Below are positions 62,724 to 64,000 of a stretch of 64,000 nucleotides of DNA, piece after piece. How positions within the stretch are numbered: the first letter of the stretch is position 1; each line of letters begins with the position of its first letter. Both the position numbers and the translations under genes were made by a program. The notes beneath the pieces were generated by a model that saw only the letters and a list, made by a program, of their open reading frames with translations, made no database searches and was not told the origin of the DNA. The stretch lies in the NCBI RefSeq assembly GCF_016583905.1, contig NZ_NRRY01000015.1:35175-99174 (forward strand). Direction: 5' to 3'. The stretch comes from Lamprobacter modestohalophilus. Its GTDB lineage: Bacteria > Pseudomonadota > Gammaproteobacteria > Chromatiales > Chromatiaceae.

Positions 62724-63386
62724 TTAGTATTCCACCGAGGACCGGTAGCCGGCATCCGAGTGCTCCCGGTCTGGTTGCCTGCTCACAGGTCTGGCCACGG
62801 CAATGCAAAATGCACGACTGCCGTGGCGCGCCAAGGTCGTTAGCTCCTCCAGCTCCAAGCCGGCGGCGTCGATCTGCGCCCTGAGCTCCGGCTCGTAGGT
62901 CACGCGACCGAACTCGATGCTCGTCACCCGCTTCAGCATCGGCTTGAGGATCTCCATCCAGCGGTCGGGTCGCATCTGAATGGTCTGGGTAAAGTAGAGA
63001 CGTCCGTCCTCGTTCAACAGCGCCGAGCAATGCCGCAGCGCCTGCTCCGGCTCGGGCAGCAGCATGAAGCTGCCGGAGAAATAGACGGCATCGTAGGGTC
63101 CGCCTTGGTGATCGTAGACGCATTCGAGACGGACCTCGGCGCTCTTCGCCAGCGCGGAATCCTGCAGCCTGCGCAGGGCGCGCTTGACATAGTCGGCATC
63201 GATATCGATGCCGGTCACGCGCAGTCCCTTGTGCTTGACCAGCTCGGCGTTCGCCAGCAGGGCTCCGGCGGTGCCGATGCCGACGTCCAGCATCGCAGCG
63301 CCCTCGGGCAGGCGCCTGAACACCTCCGCGTACCATTGGGAAGTGAGTCTGAGAATCAGTGCGTCGTAGATGTAGCTGCGAATCAT
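62724..63386 (-). CDS. Class I SAM-dependent methyltransferase in the molybdenum locus
   Basis: The 220-residue protein has the class I methyltransferase fold: motif I AAMLDVGIGTAGALLANAEL, motif II GLRVTGIDIDADYVKRAL, and motif post-II YDAVYFSGSFMLLPEPEQAL. The substrate is unknown. It lies 32 bases downstream of modE on the same strand and so is likely co-transcribed with the molybdate regulator, which is not a standard arrangement. It is convergent with modD, with 24 bases between. Confidence 0.8.
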   Translation of the reverse strand: MIRSYIYDALILRLTSQWYAEVFRRLPEGAAMLDVGIGTAGALLANAELVKHKGLRVTGIDIDADYVKRALRRLQDSALAKSAEVRLECVYDHQGGPYDAVYFSGSFMLLPEPEQALRHCSALLNEDGRLYFTQTIQMRPDRWMEILKPMLKRVTSIEFGRVTYEPELRAQIDAAGLELEELTTLARHGSRAFCIAVARPVSRQPDREHSDAGYRSSVEY

Positions 63387-63418
63387 GGGATCGAGATAAA
63401 AAGTTGCCGCGCTTTCTC

Positions 63419-64000
63419 TTAGTCACTCACGCCGATGATCACGCTCGCGGGCTCAAACAGCGCGCAGGCGGATGTTTGCTCACGGATGCCGAGCGGCTCC
63501 AGACGCTCGGCATGGATCAGACCGCGCACCGTGATGCCTGCTTCGAGTGCAATCACCACCTCGGCCGGGCCATCGCTGCGGGTGATGCGCTGCACCTGTC
63601 CACAGAGCCGATTGAGATTAGGATCGGAGATGCCGCTAGGCGTTTCAGGCTCGATCCGCACGGCCACGGCCTTGATCAGCGCCCAGACATGGCGCCCCGG
63701 CTTCAGCCCAAGACAGTCGACACTCTCATTGGTCACGCCAGCGCGGACCCGCGCACCACCCTGAATCGCGATCTCGACCTCGGCATCGACCGGACGCGCG
63801 GTGACTGAGACGATCTGTCCGATGAACTGATTACGGGCGCTGGTGCGCAGTGCCAACCGTTGCAACATCGCAACACCGGCCTCCCGATCACCCAGGGCCG
63901 CATTCACGCTCTCCAAGAAATGCCGGTATTCGGCGGAGAGGGTGCGATAGGCCACAATCAGACGACGACCTTCGTCGGTGAGTCGTGCACCACCCCCACC
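63419..64000 (-). CDS. modE: Molybdate-responsive regulator ModE, N-terminus beyond the window
   Basis: ModE represses modABC when bound to molybdate and activates some Mo-enzyme genes. The visible 193 residues contain the end of the N-terminal winged-helix domain (GGGGARLTDEGRRLIVAYR, the classical wing and helix end) and two Mop sensor domains (TSARNQFIGQIVSVTARPVD and the following NRLCGQVQRITRSDGPAE). The DNA-recognition helix lies beyond base 64000. The frame is open to the window edge, so the truncation is only apparent. Confidence 0.92.
   Translation of the reverse strand, partial: GGGGARLTDEGRRLIVAYRTLSAEYRHFLESVNAALGDREAGVAMLQRLALRTSARNQFIGQIVSVTARPVDAEVEIAIQGGARVRAGVTNESVDCLGLKPGRHVWALIKAVAVRIEPETPSGISDPNLNRLCGQVQRITRSDGPAEVVIALEAGITVRGLIHAERLEPLGIREQTSACALFEPASVIIGVSD

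Overview
The window is high-GC, densely coded DNA from a gammaproteobacterium, most plausibly a purple sulfur bacterium or close relative (Chromatiales). This rests on the gene mix: TamB, ADP-heptose synthesis, UbiD, hemCD, class I fructose-bisphosphatase, glycogen synthase with a DUF4912 partner, split YeeE/YedE sulfur transporters, a full molybdate system and egtBD. No photosynthesis, rRNA, phage or CRISPR genes are in the window, so the assignment is an inference.

Layout. 0-2.6 kb: the end of tamB, then a V-type ATPase subunit I gene lacking its 5' third. 2.6-8.9 kb: three alpha/beta hydrolases around a Rap1a/Tai-like plus glycine-zipper lipoprotein pair. 9-20.7 kb: YqaA-type membrane protein, gmhA-hldE, an orphan pstS, DUF4912-glgA, argH, hemC-hemD, and a 2Fe-2S reductase. 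20.8-26.1 kb: SDR enzyme, a second copy of the Rap1a/glycine-zipper pair, an SO_0444-type metal exporter, an RRM protein, ubiD. 26.2-33.9 kb: egtB-egtD (ergothioneine), divergent MDR dehydrogenase, Na+/H+ antiporter, srkA, small conserved proteins. 34-41.6 kb: PAP2 phosphatase, GT2-GT39 pair, fbp, YkgJ-type protein, moeB/thiF, di-heme peroxidase. 42-46 kb: a lower-GC giant secreted protein (SBBP propeller, cohesin-like, dockerin-like and DUF4214 segments). 46.2-55.2 kb: an Lhr-type helicase and a five-gene TonB-ExbB-ExbD-ExbD operon led by an unknown exported protein. 55.3-58 kb: a divergent Nramp-like transporter and two YeeE/YedE halves. 58.1-64 kb: molybdenum locus modABC, mop, modD, a methyltransferase and modE (cut by the window edge).

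The most striking window-wide pattern is short tandem repeats. They sit exactly at gene ends, in three cases supplying the stop codon, and inside reading frames, where they build low-complexity inserts in otherwise conserved enzymes (ModC, an Asp-Thr repeat protein, Lhr, an alpha/beta hydrolase). Two dispersed palindromic repeat families, of 73 and 60 bp, also occur. The best candidate for an undescribed system is the duplicated two-gene Rap1a/Tai-like plus glycine-zipper lipoprotein cassette.
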